The translations under genes were made by a program, and so were the position numbers. The notes under the pieces are model-generated. The model ran no database searches and was not told the origin of the DNA. It worked only from the letters and a program-made list of their open reading frames with translations. Shown here in pieces: positions 47,722-57,821 of a stretch of 64,000 nucleotides of DNA (position 1 is its first letter; every line of letters begins with the position of its first letter). This stretch comes from JAUWCL01 sp964599375. Its GTDB lineage: Bacteria > Krumholzibacteriota > Krumholzibacteriia > Krumholzibacteriales > Krumholzibacteriaceae. The stretch is taken from contig CAZREW010000004.1 of the NCBI GenBank assembly GCA_964599375.1, positions 1-64,000 of the forward strand. Reading direction: 5' to 3'.

Positions 47722-50700
47722 AGCGACTCGCGATGATAATTCTGGCCTCTATGCTCGTCTCCGCCACGGCCGAGGCCGCGCAGTGGAGGATCCTCTCCGA
47801 GGACGACGCGGGAGTGACGGTCGAGTTCACGGCCGGCCGTCCGGTGCTCTCGCGATCGGGTGAAGCCGCGGTCCGAGTGCCGGGTTTCACACTCGAAAGG
47901 ATACCCGGTCTGCCCGTTCTGCCTGTAAAGAGATTCTTGATAGAAGTGCCGGCTGACCGCGGGATCAGGTTTCAGGTGATCGGCAGCTCCGCCGTACCGG
48001 TAGAGGGCGCTGTGCCTGAAACCTGGCCTGGCGGCGATTCCGCCTCAGAAGCCGCGAAACGGGACCGGGAGCCGGCTCCGGCGGCGCCGGGGGATTTCGC
48101 GGTGCTCGCCTCCGTCGAGACAATGCGCAAGAGAAGGCTGGCGCTCGTCGATGTATATCCGGTCATACCCGATCCCGAGAGCGGCGGGCTGCTGTACTCG
48201 GGCACGGTCACAGTCAGGCTCTCGTGGGCTCCGGCCCGCCCGGCAGCCCGGAAGCGCGCGGCGACCGGGCCCGTGGACCGTAATGTCATCGGGGCGGGAA
48301 GGTGGACCGCCGCCGGGAGGCCCGCGCTCGAGGCCCCGGAGCAGAGGACCGCGTTCGAGTTCGCGCTGTCCGACCGGTGGCTGAAACTGACGATGAACGG
48401 TACGGGCCTGTACAGGATCTCCTATGAGGATCTTACAAGGGCCGGCGTCAACCCGCAGAACATCGACCCTGCGACCGTGAGGATATTCACCTCCGGCCCG
48501 CTTCAGCAGCCGGACAGCACAACGCAGGGCGGGAGTTTCGAGGAGGATTACCATCTCTCCGAGGTCGCGATCCGCTTCATCGGGACCAACACCGGCTCGA
48601 TGATGCCAGGGGAATATTTCGTCTTCTACGGCCTCGGGGCGAGGGGATGGAACGACCATATAGATCCTTCAGTCGAAAGCGCACATTTCTACAAGCACAA
48701 GTACTGTGACAACAGCGTCTACTGGATGAGCTGGGGAGGATCGTTCGCGGGACAGCCGGCGAGGGTGCAGAGCCGGGACGTCGCTCCATCCGGCGCGGCA
48801 GACCTCGACATCGACTCTTACAGCCACCGTATGCATGTGGAGCGCGACGCTCTCTACGACCCGATACACACCGACGACTTCTGGTACTGGAGGCGATTAA
48901 ACGAGGGGACGACTCTCTTCCGCGAGGAATTCCAGTGCGTCGACGTGGCCGGCGGTGGCGGGATGGTGCGGACGCTAGGATACGGCCCGTATATCTACAA
49001 CAACAATCTCAACGACGCGGACTGCTACGTGAACGACGAGTTCGCCGGGCACTTGAGCTGGATAGTCTATTCCGGCTTCAGGCCGGACACGGTCGAGGCC
49101 TCATTAAACTCGATCGTCGAGGGTTCGAACGAATTCAGGCTGATCAAGCCCTCTGACGACGTCATGTACGTACTCTGGTTCGATATATTCTACGACAGGT
49201 ACCTGAAGCCTATCGACGGAAGGCTCGATTTCTTCCTGCCCTCCGACATGCGCACCGCGAGCGTCACGATGGACGGGTTCCCCTCGACCGGGGAGATATT
49301 CCTTTTCGATGTGACCGATCATACCGCGCCGGTGCGGCTGACCGGATGGCAGAACGATCAGGGTGAGATCGTGTTCGAGGAGATGCTCGGCGCGTTGCCG
49401 CAGCACTATCACGCCTGCGCCGTCTCGGGCCTTCTCACGCCGGGCATAGTGGTGGAGAGCCTCTCGCCCGGGCAGCTTCCCTCTCTGAGGGACGAGACTC
49501 CGCCGGACATGATAATCGTCTACCATCGGAACTTCCAGGACGCGGCCCTCCGGCTGGCGTCGCATCGAAGGAACAATCTTCCCTATTCGGACGATCCGGT
49601 AGTAAGGGCCGTCGACATCGAGGATGTCTACAACAACTTTTCCGGGGGGATGAAGGATCCAATAGCCGTCAGGAACTACCTGAAATTCCTGTACGACAAT
49701 TTCAGCGACAGTGGAGTGCCCGTGATCGATTACGCGCTTCTTATCGGGAACTGCACATATGACGCGAGAAACATACTGGGCCGGGGCAACGATTTCGTGC
49801 CGGTATTCATCAACGTTAATTACGAGGACCAGGGTGTAGAGGACGACGATTTCCTGGCCAAACTCGATACGGGTTACGACAGGACGGTCGACGTTGCTAT
49901 CGGGCGGATGCCCGTGCTGACCCGCAGAGCCGCCGACATCTGGGTCGATAAGGTGATCAGGTACGAATCGGGGATCGACACTGGGACCTGGAGGAACCGG
50001 GTCATCATCGTAGCGGACGATGAGCACTCGACGAGCACAGATAACGATTTCTACTTTACATGGGACGCCGAATGGATGACGGCCGACGACGGCCCGATCC
50101 CGAGATTCGTCGATTACAGCAAGATATACCTGCACAACTATCCATTCGTCGGAGACCTCAAGCCGGGAGCGACGAGAGACCTGCTCGATGCGTGGTCGAG
50201 CGGGGCCCTTGTGGTCAATTACGCCGGGCACGGATCCCCTCAGCAGCTCTCGGACGAGAGAGTGATGCAGATGTCGGATCTCTACTCGCTGACGAACGGC
50301 TATAAGCAGCCTCTATTCCTCGCCTTCTCCTGCACGGTCGGAGATCTCGAGTCTCCCTTTCACAGGAGCATGGGGCAGGAGATCACCGTCCTCGATGAGG
50401 GCGGGGCGATAGGCGTCATCGCCGGGGTCGCCCCGACGATCCTTATCCCGAACAGGGAGCTTAACTATATCTTCTTCGAATATCTCTTCGAAGGCGGGGA
50501 CAGCACCGGGACAGAACCGGTCGGCACCGCCCTGATGATGACCAAGGCCGACAGCAGGACGTATATGTACACGAGCAACAACGCGAAGTACGTCCTTCTC
50601 GGTGATCCGGCGATGACGCTATCTCTTCCGGACCGCATGGTCGAGCATGACATAGCCCCCATCGACACGATGGGGACGGGGCACAGGTATTCGCTCAGCG

Positions 50701-51662
50701 GCAGGGTGACCGAGGGCGGAGAGGTCCTCTCGAGCTTCAACGGGACCGCCGAGATCGTCGTCCAGGAATCGATGGAGATGTTCAGTGAGGACATCATCCA
50801 CTGGGGCATACCGACGAAGCTCGACTACAGGCTTCCAGGCAAGGACATCTTCAGGGGCTCTGTCGATGTCACGGCAGGCAGGTTCGGCATCGACTTCGTA
50901 GTACCCGTCAGGTGCCGCACCGGGCCGCGGGCGAGGATCCGGTCCTATGTCAGCGAGGCGGGGGACGACGGCGTCGGCGCCGCAGATACTCTCGTCATTG
51001 CCCAGTCGGGGACGGTACCTCCCAACGGGGGCCCTCCCGACATCGACATCTACTTCACCGGACAGGCTACGAAGGTCAAGAGGGGGGCGATACTGGTGGC
51101 CGAGATGTCGGATGATGACGGGATCGCCATACTCGGGACCGAGCCGCAGAATTCGATATTCTTCGAGTTCGACCGCAGCGGCTACCCCATATTCGTTACT
51201 GAATATTTCGAATACGACCACGGGTCATCGACTACCGGGCGCGTCGAGTATCCCCTTCAATCCGGCTTCGCTCCCGGCGAACATTCAGTGATCGTAAGGG
51301 CATTCGACAACCTCGGCGAATCGGCGACGGACACCCTCGCCTTCGAGGTCGTCGAGGAGGGCCTCTACACGGTAAGCGACGTCTTCAATATGCCCAATCC
51401 CTTCGCCGAATCGACGAATTTCATATTTCAGCTAAGCAGCAGGGCTGATGCCCTCCTTCGTGTATACAACCTTTCGGGAGTAGAGATATGGAATTCGGAG
51501 ATAGCGGCTGAAGAAGGATTCAACAGCATCTACTGGGAAGGAAGGGACTTTGTCGGCGACCGGATCGCGAACGGTACTTACATATATGTACTCGAGGTTT
51601 CCTTCAGGGATTCCTACAACCGGAGCGAGACAGTCAGGGGAAAGGTGGTACATCTCAGATAA
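47718..51662 (+). CDS. gingipain-type C25 cysteine peptidase with C-terminal sorting-type domain
   Basis: A 1314-residue secreted protein with a signal peptide (cleavage near AEAAQ). A long propeptide and Ig-like region precede the C25 caspase-fold domain, which has NYAGHGSPQQLSDE with catalytic His838 and FLAFSCTVGDLE with Cys872. Ig-like modules follow, and the last about 80 residues (VFNMPNPFAESTNFIFQLSS to the GTYIYVLEVSF end) form a FlgD-Ig/type A sorting domain. This is the kind of cargo exported by type IX secretion. PorV-like and M6 genes follow directly. Confidence 0.9.
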   Translation: MKRLAMIILASMLVSATAEAAQWRILSEDDAGVTVEFTAGRPVLSRSGEAAVRVPGFTLERIPGLPVLPVKRFLIEVPADRGIRFQVIGSSAVPVEGAVPETWPGGDSASEAAKRDREPAPAAPGDFAVLASVETMRKRRLALVDVYPVIPDPESGGLLYSGTVTVRLSWAPARPAARKRAATGPVDRNVIGAGRWTAAGRPALEAPEQRTAFEFALSDRWLKLTMNGTGLYRISYEDLTRAGVNPQNIDPATVRIFTSGPLQQPDSTTQGGSFEEDYHLSEVAIRFIGTNTGSMMPGEYFVFYGLGARGWNDHIDPSVESAHFYKHKYCDNSVYWMSWGGSFAGQPARVQSRDVAPSGAADLDIDSYSHRMHVERDALYDPIHTDDFWYWRRLNEGTTLFREEFQCVDVAGGGGMVRTLGYGPYIYNNNLNDADCYVNDEFAGHLSWIVYSGFRPDTVEASLNSIVEGSNEFRLIKPSDDVMYVLWFDIFYDRYLKPIDGRLDFFLPSDMRTASVTMDGFPSTGEIFLFDVTDHTAPVRLTGWQNDQGEIVFEEMLGALPQHYHACAVSGLLTPGIVVESLSPGQLPSLRDETPPDMIIVYHRNFQDAALRLASHRRNNLPYSDDPVVRAVDIEDVYNNFSGGMKDPIAVRNYLKFLYDNFSDSGVPVIDYALLIGNCTYDARNILGRGNDFVPVFINVNYEDQGVEDDDFLAKLDTGYDRTVDVAIGRMPVLTRRAADIWVDKVIRYESGIDTGTWRNRVIIVADDEHSTSTDNDFYFTWDAEWMTADDGPIPRFVDYSKIYLHNYPFVGDLKPGATRDLLDAWSSGALVVNYAGHGSPQQLSDERVMQMSDLYSLTNGYKQPLFLAFSCTVGDLESPFHRSMGQEITVLDEGGAIGVIAGVAPTILIPNRELNYIFFEYLFEGGDSTGTEPVGTALMMTKADSRTYMYTSNNAKYVLLGDPAMTLSLPDRMVEHDIAPIDTMGTGHRYSLSGRVTEGGEVLSSFNGTAEIVVQESMEMFSEDIIHWGIPTKLDYRLPGKDIFRGSVDVTAGRFGIDFVVPVRCRTGPRARIRSYVSEAGDDGVGAADTLVIAQSGTVPPNGGPPDIDIYFTGQATKVKRGAILVAEMSDDDGIAILGTEPQNSIFFEFDRSGYPIFVTEYFEYDHGSSTTGRVEYPLQSGFAPGEHSVIVRAFDNLGESATDTLAFEVVEEGLYTVSDVFNMPNPFAESTNFIFQLSSRADALLRVYNLSGVEIWNSEIAAEEGFNSIYWEGRDFVGDRIANGTYIYVLEVSFRDSYNRSETVRGKVVHLR

Positions 51663-51787
51663 CCGTCTGTAAAGAAAATGCTTATCACAACGGAAGGTGT
51701 TTCTCTGTCGGGCCATAAAGGCTTGACCGGGAAGTTTTGAGATACTTTATTTACTTGAGAAGGCCAACAAAAAGGAGTACCTGGACT

Positions 51788-52783
51788 ATGGCAAAAATGA
51801 CAAGGCTGATCACGGTCTCGTTGCTGATCATGGTGTCCGCGTCCGCGGCGGCTTTTGCTCAGGGAGAATCAGGAGCCGGCAGCCTCATCATCCCCCCCGG
51901 CGCGCGGGCCAACGGGATGGGACAGAGCTTCGGAGCGATAGCCGATGACGCGACCGCTATGTGGTGGAACCCCGCCGGGATGGGATTCGTGGACCACAAC
52001 GCGCTCGACCTGATGCATTCTCAGCTCGTACCCGATCTGGCCTCGGACGTCTTCTTCGAGTACATAGGCGGAATATACAGGATAAAAGGCATCGGAACGG
52101 TCGGGTTCGCCCTTCAGTACCTGACATACGGTGAATGGACCGTGACCGGTACGACCCCCGATGAGCTCGGGACCGCGTCGTCGTGGGAGATCGCCCCGAT
52201 GGTCGGCGGGGCCCTGAAGCTGGGCGACCAGTTCTCAGTAGGGATGAACCTGAAGTTCATCTACGTGAGCCTGGCGCCGGCGTGGGCCACTCTGGAAGGG
52301 ACCGAAGGAACGGGAAGTTCGGTGGCCGTCGATTTCGGCGGGATGTGGAAGGTCCCCGATTTCGGCATAAGCAGTGTCAAGGTGAGGAGGCTGAACCTCG
52401 GCCTGACCGTCTCCAACCTCGGGCCTTCGATAACGTACATGAACCGGGATCAGGCCGCGGCCCTGCCGAGGAACCTCAGGGGCAGCGTAGCATGGGCCCC
52501 CATCTGGAGCGATGTAAGCAAGTGGTACGTCACCGGCGAGGTGAACAGGCCGATGGTCGAATGGAAACGTTCCAACACGTACCATATAGGGACGGAGTTC
52601 GTCTATTCGAACCTGATCGCCCTGCGTCTCGGGTATATCCACGACCAGGACGGGAATATTAAGGCCGCGACATACGGTCTCGGATTCGTTTTCAATGACC
52701 GGGTAAGGATAGACTGGGCCAGTGTTCCTCAGTCGCAGGAACTCGCGAGGGTCCACCGCTGGTCCCTAGGCGTCAACTTCTGA
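51788..52783 (+). CDS. PorV/PorQ-family outer-membrane protein
   Basis: A 331-residue FadL-like barrel protein. The signal peptide ends near AFAQG. GARANGMGQSFGAIADDATA followed by MWWNPAGMGF is the signature of the PorV/PorQ family. Strands continue to the C-terminal Phe (SLGVNF). In type IX secretion, PorV shuttles CTD-bearing cargo at the outer membrane. Position directly behind a C25 peptidase and in front of an M6 peptidase with a sorting-type C-terminus supports this role. AAGGAG precedes ATG 51788. Confidence 0.88.
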   Translation: MAKMTRLITVSLLIMVSASAAAFAQGESGAGSLIIPPGARANGMGQSFGAIADDATAMWWNPAGMGFVDHNALDLMHSQLVPDLASDVFFEYIGGIYRIKGIGTVGFALQYLTYGEWTVTGTTPDELGTASSWEIAPMVGGALKLGDQFSVGMNLKFIYVSLAPAWATLEGTEGTGSSVAVDFGGMWKVPDFGISSVKVRRLNLGLTVSNLGPSITYMNRDQAAALPRNLRGSVAWAPIWSDVSKWYVTGEVNRPMVEWKRSNTYHIGTEFVYSNLIALRLGYIHDQDGNIKAATYGLGFVFNDRVRIDWASVPQSQELARVHRWSLGVNF

Positions 52784-52812
52784 TACCCCTGGGAAAGGCA
52801 GTTCCCGAACCT

Positions 52813-55800
52813 ATGGCTGACCGCATACAGATGTCTGTCGGTATAATCGTTTTCTGCTTGACGGCAGTCCTGCTGACGGGAGCGCTTGCTGCGGAAGGCC
52901 GCTCGGTGCCCGTGCTCGAGAAGCGAGCCGGTGGTCTCTACGCCACGGGACGGGTCACAGTGCTGCCCGATGGGGCGGTCACGGGCGCGAGGATATTCGG
53001 GTTCGACCGCCCGTCGGCGAGGGGGCTGCTCCGCACGAGGGAGGCCTCGGAGCGAAGGATGCTACAGGGCGCCGCGGCTCCGTCTGACTCCTGGAAAGTC
53101 GCTCTCGTCAGGGTCTCGTTCGAGACGGACAGGTCGGGCGGCCTGACGAGCATCAGGACGGGCGGCGATTTCGACTTCACCCCCGGCGGGACCTCCATCA
53201 TAGATCCGACTCCCCACAACAGGGCCTACTTCGATTCGCACATGCAGGCGATGGCCCGCTACTGGGATTTCCAGTCATGCGGCGCGACGGAGATCACATG
53301 GGACATCCTTCCAGCCGGCGAGAACGACAGCTTCAAGCTTACTGACCTCGCCGACTACGGCCCGGGCAGCGGAGGGCAGTGGACGACCGAGATGCTGGTC
53401 AGGTTCGTCCATGACGCGGTAGTCGCATGCGACGAGGCGCTCAGGGCCGACGGATACGTGGTGAGGCTCAGCGACTATGACGCGATCATCCTGGCGCACG
53501 CCGGGCCTAACCTGCAGAGCGACGTGCTCGGTAACAGCCCCAATGACATGCCGTCGTTCCAGGCGAGGCTCGGCGGAGGAGACGAGATAGTGATCGAAGA
53601 CGGCTACGTGATCAGCGAGCTCTCCGTCATACCCGAGACAGCGATACAGGACGGCTACAACGGCGGTATCGCCGCCGTGCTGGCTCACGAGTTCGGGCAC
53701 CAGCTGGGCCTTCCAGACCTTTACGACACCTATACGAACTATTCGTCCGTCGGCGTTTTCGACAACATGGACAGCGGCGGCCAGCTCGGGGCCATACTCG
53801 TCGACGCCGAGGGCGGAGAGTACTACGCGGAAGGCTTCATACCGGGCGGCCTCGGCGCCTGGTCGAAATATTTCCTCGGATGGATGGACGTCGACACGGT
53901 CGGGACGTTCGACGACGCTCTCTCACTCTCAGCTTCGGGCAAGTGCCCCTCGAGGGGCGTCAGGGTGGAGATGTCGGCCGACGAGTACTGGCTTATCGAG
54001 AACAGGGCCGCCGAGCTCGACGGCCTCTACACCGGCTTTGTGACAGACGAGGCCACCGGCGTGATCCTTGGGCCGGGCAACTGCATGAACTGCGGATCGG
54101 GATTCCCGGAAGTAATAGAGTGGGAATACACAAACGGATACGACTACCTGCTCCCGACAGAGGATCCGTGGCCGAGTCCCCAGTGGGGGCCGGGAATCCT
54201 CGTCTGGCATGTCGATGAGTTCTTCATCGAGCGCAGGTGGGATGAGAACGAGGTAAACTCGCGCTGGCCGTTCGGCGTTTCGCTCATCGAGGCTAACGGC
54301 GTCGTCGATCTCGGCGACCCGACATCGAGGTTCGGGATGGGATGGTACGACGACGCGTTCTACGACGGCAATGCCACGGAGATGAATGACGGTACACTTC
54401 CGCCCGCCTGGAGCAACTGGCAGGTGCCGAGCGGCCTGAGGCTCGAAAACGTCTCCGGCAGGGACACCCTGATGACCTTCGGCGCCGGATGCGTGGACCG
54501 CATCAAGACGCTGGAGATCCAGGGCGGGCTGGAGCCCGCAAGGTACGGAATGCTTCCACTCGCGGGAGATGAGAACTCGCTGATAGTCGGCCCTTATGGA
54601 ACGGGCTGGGTCCCGGGTGAGGCGGGGCCGGTCTTCAGTTTCATGTGGCCGGCCATGACGCCCGCCGCCAGGGTCTATCCGGCCGGCGATTGCGCCGGCT
54701 CTGTTTTCGGCGCGGTCCTTCTGGCCTCGGAACATGGCAGGATCCACCTGTATAACGCGACCGACTGGACCGAATGCCCTTCGTGGCCTGTCATATTGGA
54801 TACGCTCGCGACCTTCCCCGTCCCTGCGGTCACATCGCACGGGACCTATATAATAGCCGCCGAAAAAGACAGGCTGTTCCAGATCGGGGTGGACGGGCAG
54901 GTCAGGGGGACTCCCGTGGATGCCCCGGTGGGCCACCGGTTCGACGGCAACTTCGTGATCAAGAAGGATGACGGCGATCAGGCTGTCGGCCTTTTCTTTC
55001 TTACCGTTCCGGACGACGGAAACGGGGGTGGGGGAATCGGTTATTATCTGATTATGCCGGACGGGATTGTTCCTCCCCTTGGAGGATTTTCGGCCGATCT
55101 CCAGCTGTCTTCATCGGACATGGCTGGCGAGATATTCCTCGCAGGCGGCGATATCATCCCCGGCAGATCGGGGAGCGGGATCTGGGTGACGGCTGCCGCG
55201 ACGGGCAGGATCCAGCTGTTCGACCAGGGAGGCAGGATCAGCGACAGAAGACTCGGAGTCGCGATACCCTTCCCGCCGGCCATCCAGGACATTAACGGTG
55301 ACGGGCGGCTCGACCTGGTATGCACCGATGGCAGCACGATATACGTCGTGGACCCGTCGGGGGCGAACGTGACCGGCTGGCCGCAGGACCTCAACGACGG
55401 AGTCTACCTGCTGCCGGTAGAGGTGACGATAACGGCGCCGCCAGTGACGGCCTCCGGGACAGGCGGCTCGTGGATCCTCGCCGGGACCGACGCAGGAATA
55501 ATGTACATATTCGATCACGCCGGAGAGCTGGTACCCGGCTGGCCGAGGAAGGTGGCGGGAACGCTTTCCGAGCCGTTCGAACTGCTGGAATCGGGATACT
55601 ATTCGTACATCGACGTGATCAGCAACTCGGAAGACAGCAGATTCGGAGAGTCGAGACCGGAGAGCGGCAGGCTCAGATGGAACCAGCTCCCGTTCGGAGA
55701 GATCGACATCCCCGCTTCCTGGCACTCTGTCTACGGCGGCACCGACAGGGATTCCTGGGTTCTGCCGTCGTCCGGATTTGAGCTGGAGCAGCCGGAATGG

Positions 55801-56079
55801 ACGTCCCTCGAAGAGAACCTCGTGGTATATCCCAATCCCTCGAGCGGAGAGAGTGTATCTTTCCATTTCACGGCGCCGGACGATGGAGAGGCGAGGCTCG
55901 AGATCATGACCCTCGAGGGGGAGAGGGTGCTCGCGAGAAGCATGACTCTCTCCGGCGGAGAGGCCGAATTCGCCGTTGATATGGGCGACCGTGCCGCAGG
56001 AATATATCTATGCCGCGTCGTAGTCAGCTCCGGAGGCAGGAGCATAGAGGCGAAGAGGAAATTCGCGATAGTCAATTAA
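52813..56079 (+). CDS. M6-family metallopeptidase with propeller repeats and C-terminal sorting domain
   Basis: A 1088-residue secreted protein. The M6 (immune inhibitor A-like) domain has VLAHEFGHQLGLPDLYDTYT with zinc ligands His292 and His296 and catalytic Glu293. Beyond residue 560 there are VCBS/FG-GAP-like propeller repeats (DINGDGRLDLVCTDGSTIYV). The last 85 residues (VVYPNPSSGESVSFHFTAPD and the GIYLCRVVVSSGG end) form a type A sorting domain. It is predicted to be exported like the C25 peptidase. The start could also be ATG 52831. Confidence 0.9.
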   Translation: MADRIQMSVGIIVFCLTAVLLTGALAAEGRSVPVLEKRAGGLYATGRVTVLPDGAVTGARIFGFDRPSARGLLRTREASERRMLQGAAAPSDSWKVALVRVSFETDRSGGLTSIRTGGDFDFTPGGTSIIDPTPHNRAYFDSHMQAMARYWDFQSCGATEITWDILPAGENDSFKLTDLADYGPGSGGQWTTEMLVRFVHDAVVACDEALRADGYVVRLSDYDAIILAHAGPNLQSDVLGNSPNDMPSFQARLGGGDEIVIEDGYVISELSVIPETAIQDGYNGGIAAVLAHEFGHQLGLPDLYDTYTNYSSVGVFDNMDSGGQLGAILVDAEGGEYYAEGFIPGGLGAWSKYFLGWMDVDTVGTFDDALSLSASGKCPSRGVRVEMSADEYWLIENRAAELDGLYTGFVTDEATGVILGPGNCMNCGSGFPEVIEWEYTNGYDYLLPTEDPWPSPQWGPGILVWHVDEFFIERRWDENEVNSRWPFGVSLIEANGVVDLGDPTSRFGMGWYDDAFYDGNATEMNDGTLPPAWSNWQVPSGLRLENVSGRDTLMTFGAGCVDRIKTLEIQGGLEPARYGMLPLAGDENSLIVGPYGTGWVPGEAGPVFSFMWPAMTPAARVYPAGDCAGSVFGAVLLASEHGRIHLYNATDWTECPSWPVILDTLATFPVPAVTSHGTYIIAAEKDRLFQIGVDGQVRGTPVDAPVGHRFDGNFVIKKDDGDQAVGLFFLTVPDDGNGGGGIGYYLIMPDGIVPPLGGFSADLQLSSSDMAGEIFLAGGDIIPGRSGSGIWVTAAATGRIQLFDQGGRISDRRLGVAIPFPPAIQDINGDGRLDLVCTDGSTIYVVDPSGANVTGWPQDLNDGVYLLPVEVTITAPPVTASGTGGSWILAGTDAGIMYIFDHAGELVPGWPRKVAGTLSEPFELLESGYYSYIDVISNSEDSRFGESRPESGRLRWNQLPFGEIDIPASWHSVYGGTDRDSWVLPSSGFELEQPEWTSLEENLVVYPNPSSGESVSFHFTAPDDGEARLEIMTLEGERVLARSMTLSGGEAEFAVDMGDRAAGIYLCRVVVSSGGRSIEAKRKFAIVN

Positions 56080-56095
56080 CGACCGGAGGAAATCG

Positions 56096-56989
56096 ATGCG
56101 TTTTGTCGTCAGCTGCATGCTTGCACTCCTGATAGCCACTCCATCCGCGCACGCAGGCGCTTCGAAGGAAAACACCGGCAAGGCATTCGATCTTGAGAGC
56201 TGGAGGGTCAACGAAACGCTCAGGCTCAACGGGAAGCAGCTCGAGACGCCGATAGTCACACGAGAAGAACTCGAGGCGCAGAGGGCCGGGGCGCAGGACG
56301 CGGGCTCCAGTGCCAGGGCGCGCCCGGGAAGGAACGTCGCCGCGGCGATGTTCGCCTCGGCGGTCCTGCCCGGGATCGGTGAGCTCTATGTCGCCACCGG
56401 GTCGAAGAGGGTGGCCCATTACATCAGGGTCCCCGTATTCCTCGCGCTGGACGCCTGGTTCTGGTACGCCTACCGCGACAATTACGACAAGGGCAAGGAA
56501 GTCAAGGCGGAGTATGAGAGGTTCGGGGATGCCCACTGGAGCGAGGAGAGATTTCTCCTCCAGCACCCATACTGCGACGGGATCGGCGGCTGCGACAGCT
56601 GGCAGGAGTACAACGAGGAGGCGAAGGGGGATTACTATTACTTCGTCTACATACCGAGGTATCTCGATCACGAAGAATATTACGAGAACATGGGAAAGTA
56701 CGACGCCTTCGCCTTCGGCTGGGACGACTGGAACGGGGACTACGATAATTTCGAGCCCTGGACCCCGAACAGGACCAGATACTGGGCGATGCGCACCGAG
56801 AGTGATGACTACCTTATCACGGCGGACCGCTACGTCATGGCCCTGATAATTAACCGGGTCGTCTCGATGCTCGACGCCGGATGGCTCGCGTACAGGTATA
56901 ACAAGGGCGTGTACGACGATGGCGGATGGACGCTCGACTTCAGGCCCGGCATCGAGTACTCTTCGGTCGGGCTCAGCTATCGTTTCTAG
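56096..56989 (+). CDS. DUF5683-like outer-envelope protein
   Basis: A 297-residue protein with a signal peptide (cleavage near AHAGA). After a charged linker it contains AAAMFASAVLPGIGELYVAT, a SAxLPGxGxxY motif as in DUF5683, with two hydrophobic segments. A long Tyr- and Asp-rich part and a C-terminal strand ending in Phe (SSVGLSYRF) follow. It is 16 bases behind the M6 gene and probably in the same operon. Its role is unknown; an outer-membrane position is likely. Confidence 0.65.
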   Translation: MRFVVSCMLALLIATPSAHAGASKENTGKAFDLESWRVNETLRLNGKQLETPIVTREELEAQRAGAQDAGSSARARPGRNVAAAMFASAVLPGIGELYVATGSKRVAHYIRVPVFLALDAWFWYAYRDNYDKGKEVKAEYERFGDAHWSEERFLLQHPYCDGIGGCDSWQEYNEEAKGDYYYFVYIPRYLDHEEYYENMGKYDAFAFGWDDWNGDYDNFEPWTPNRTRYWAMRTESDDYLITADRYVMALIINRVVSMLDAGWLAYRYNKGVYDDGGWTLDFRPGIEYSSVGLSYRF

Positions 56990-56999
56990 GGAGAACAGA

Positions 57000-57791
57000 A
57001 TGAAGAAGCTGACGATATTTCTGGTCATGACCGCGACAGCCTTCCCGGGAGCGCTGACAGCCGGATCCTTTTCGACTGAGCTTCCGTCCGACCTTCCCGC
57101 GGGCGGCCTCGGATGGCACCTCGCCTCCGGCGGGCTGGACCAGCCCGATCCCGACGCCGCCCCGGTCGGGTCATACTCACCGGCGAAAGAGGGCGGCTTC
57201 AGCTTCCTGCTTCCCGGCCTCGGCCAGTACAGGATGGGCCGGACGACGAGAGCTTATATCTATTTCGCGCTGGAAGGCGCCGGCTGGATGATGCTCGGGA
57301 CGTCGCTGTGGAGGGCGGACTCGAAAGAGGACGCGTACAGGGATTACGCGGCGGTCTACGCGGGAATCGACGGCACGGGGTACGATAAGGACTACTACGA
57401 GAATGTCGGCAGGTGGATAAGCAGCGAAGGCCCCGGCGGGTACAACGAGTACGTCAGGCGCGAGGCACGTGATCTCTATTATCCCGACCAGGCCGCCATG
57501 GACGCATACTATCTCGAGAACTACGTTTCCGCAGAGATGGCATGGAGGTGGACCTCTACTGACGCCCAGCACAACTTCAACACTCTCAGGGGCGAGAGCG
57601 AGGACTCCAGCCGCTACGCCATGTACTCGGCCTTTTATCTCTTCGCGCTCAGGGTCGTCAGCTCTGTCGACGCGATCTATCTCGCCCGGAAGTCGACAAA
57701 TGGCGCCGATGCGTCATCGAACATTCCCTTGAGATTCGAGGCGGGACCGAGGCCCGGCGGATTCTTCTTCGCGGTCAACAGGCCGTTCTGA
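57000..57791 (+). CDS. second DUF5683-like protein
   Basis: A 263-residue protein with a signal peptide (cleavage near LTAGS). The GGFSFLLPGLGQYRMGRTTR segment corresponds to the LPGxGxxY motif of the preceding protein. YFALEGAGWMMLG follows as the second hydrophobic segment, then a Tyr/Asp/Glu-rich part and a terminal strand ending in Phe (FFAVNRPF). The two neighbours share this layout and are probably an old tandem duplication. It starts 10 bases after the first copy's stop. Confidence 0.65.
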   Translation: MKKLTIFLVMTATAFPGALTAGSFSTELPSDLPAGGLGWHLASGGLDQPDPDAAPVGSYSPAKEGGFSFLLPGLGQYRMGRTTRAYIYFALEGAGWMMLGTSLWRADSKEDAYRDYAAVYAGIDGTGYDKDYYENVGRWISSEGPGGYNEYVRREARDLYYPDQAAMDAYYLENYVSAEMAWRWTSTDAQHNFNTLRGESEDSSRYAMYSAFYLFALRVVSSVDAIYLARKSTNGADASSNIPLRFEAGPRPGGFFFAVNRPF

Positions 57792-57821
57792 CGATCCTCC
57801 GGGGTGGGGAAAGGACGTCAG

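Noticed and set aside
49104..50231. 375-codon minus-strand frame opposite the C25 peptidase
   Set aside because: It is a shadow of the well-supported peptidase gene and has no recognisable domain.
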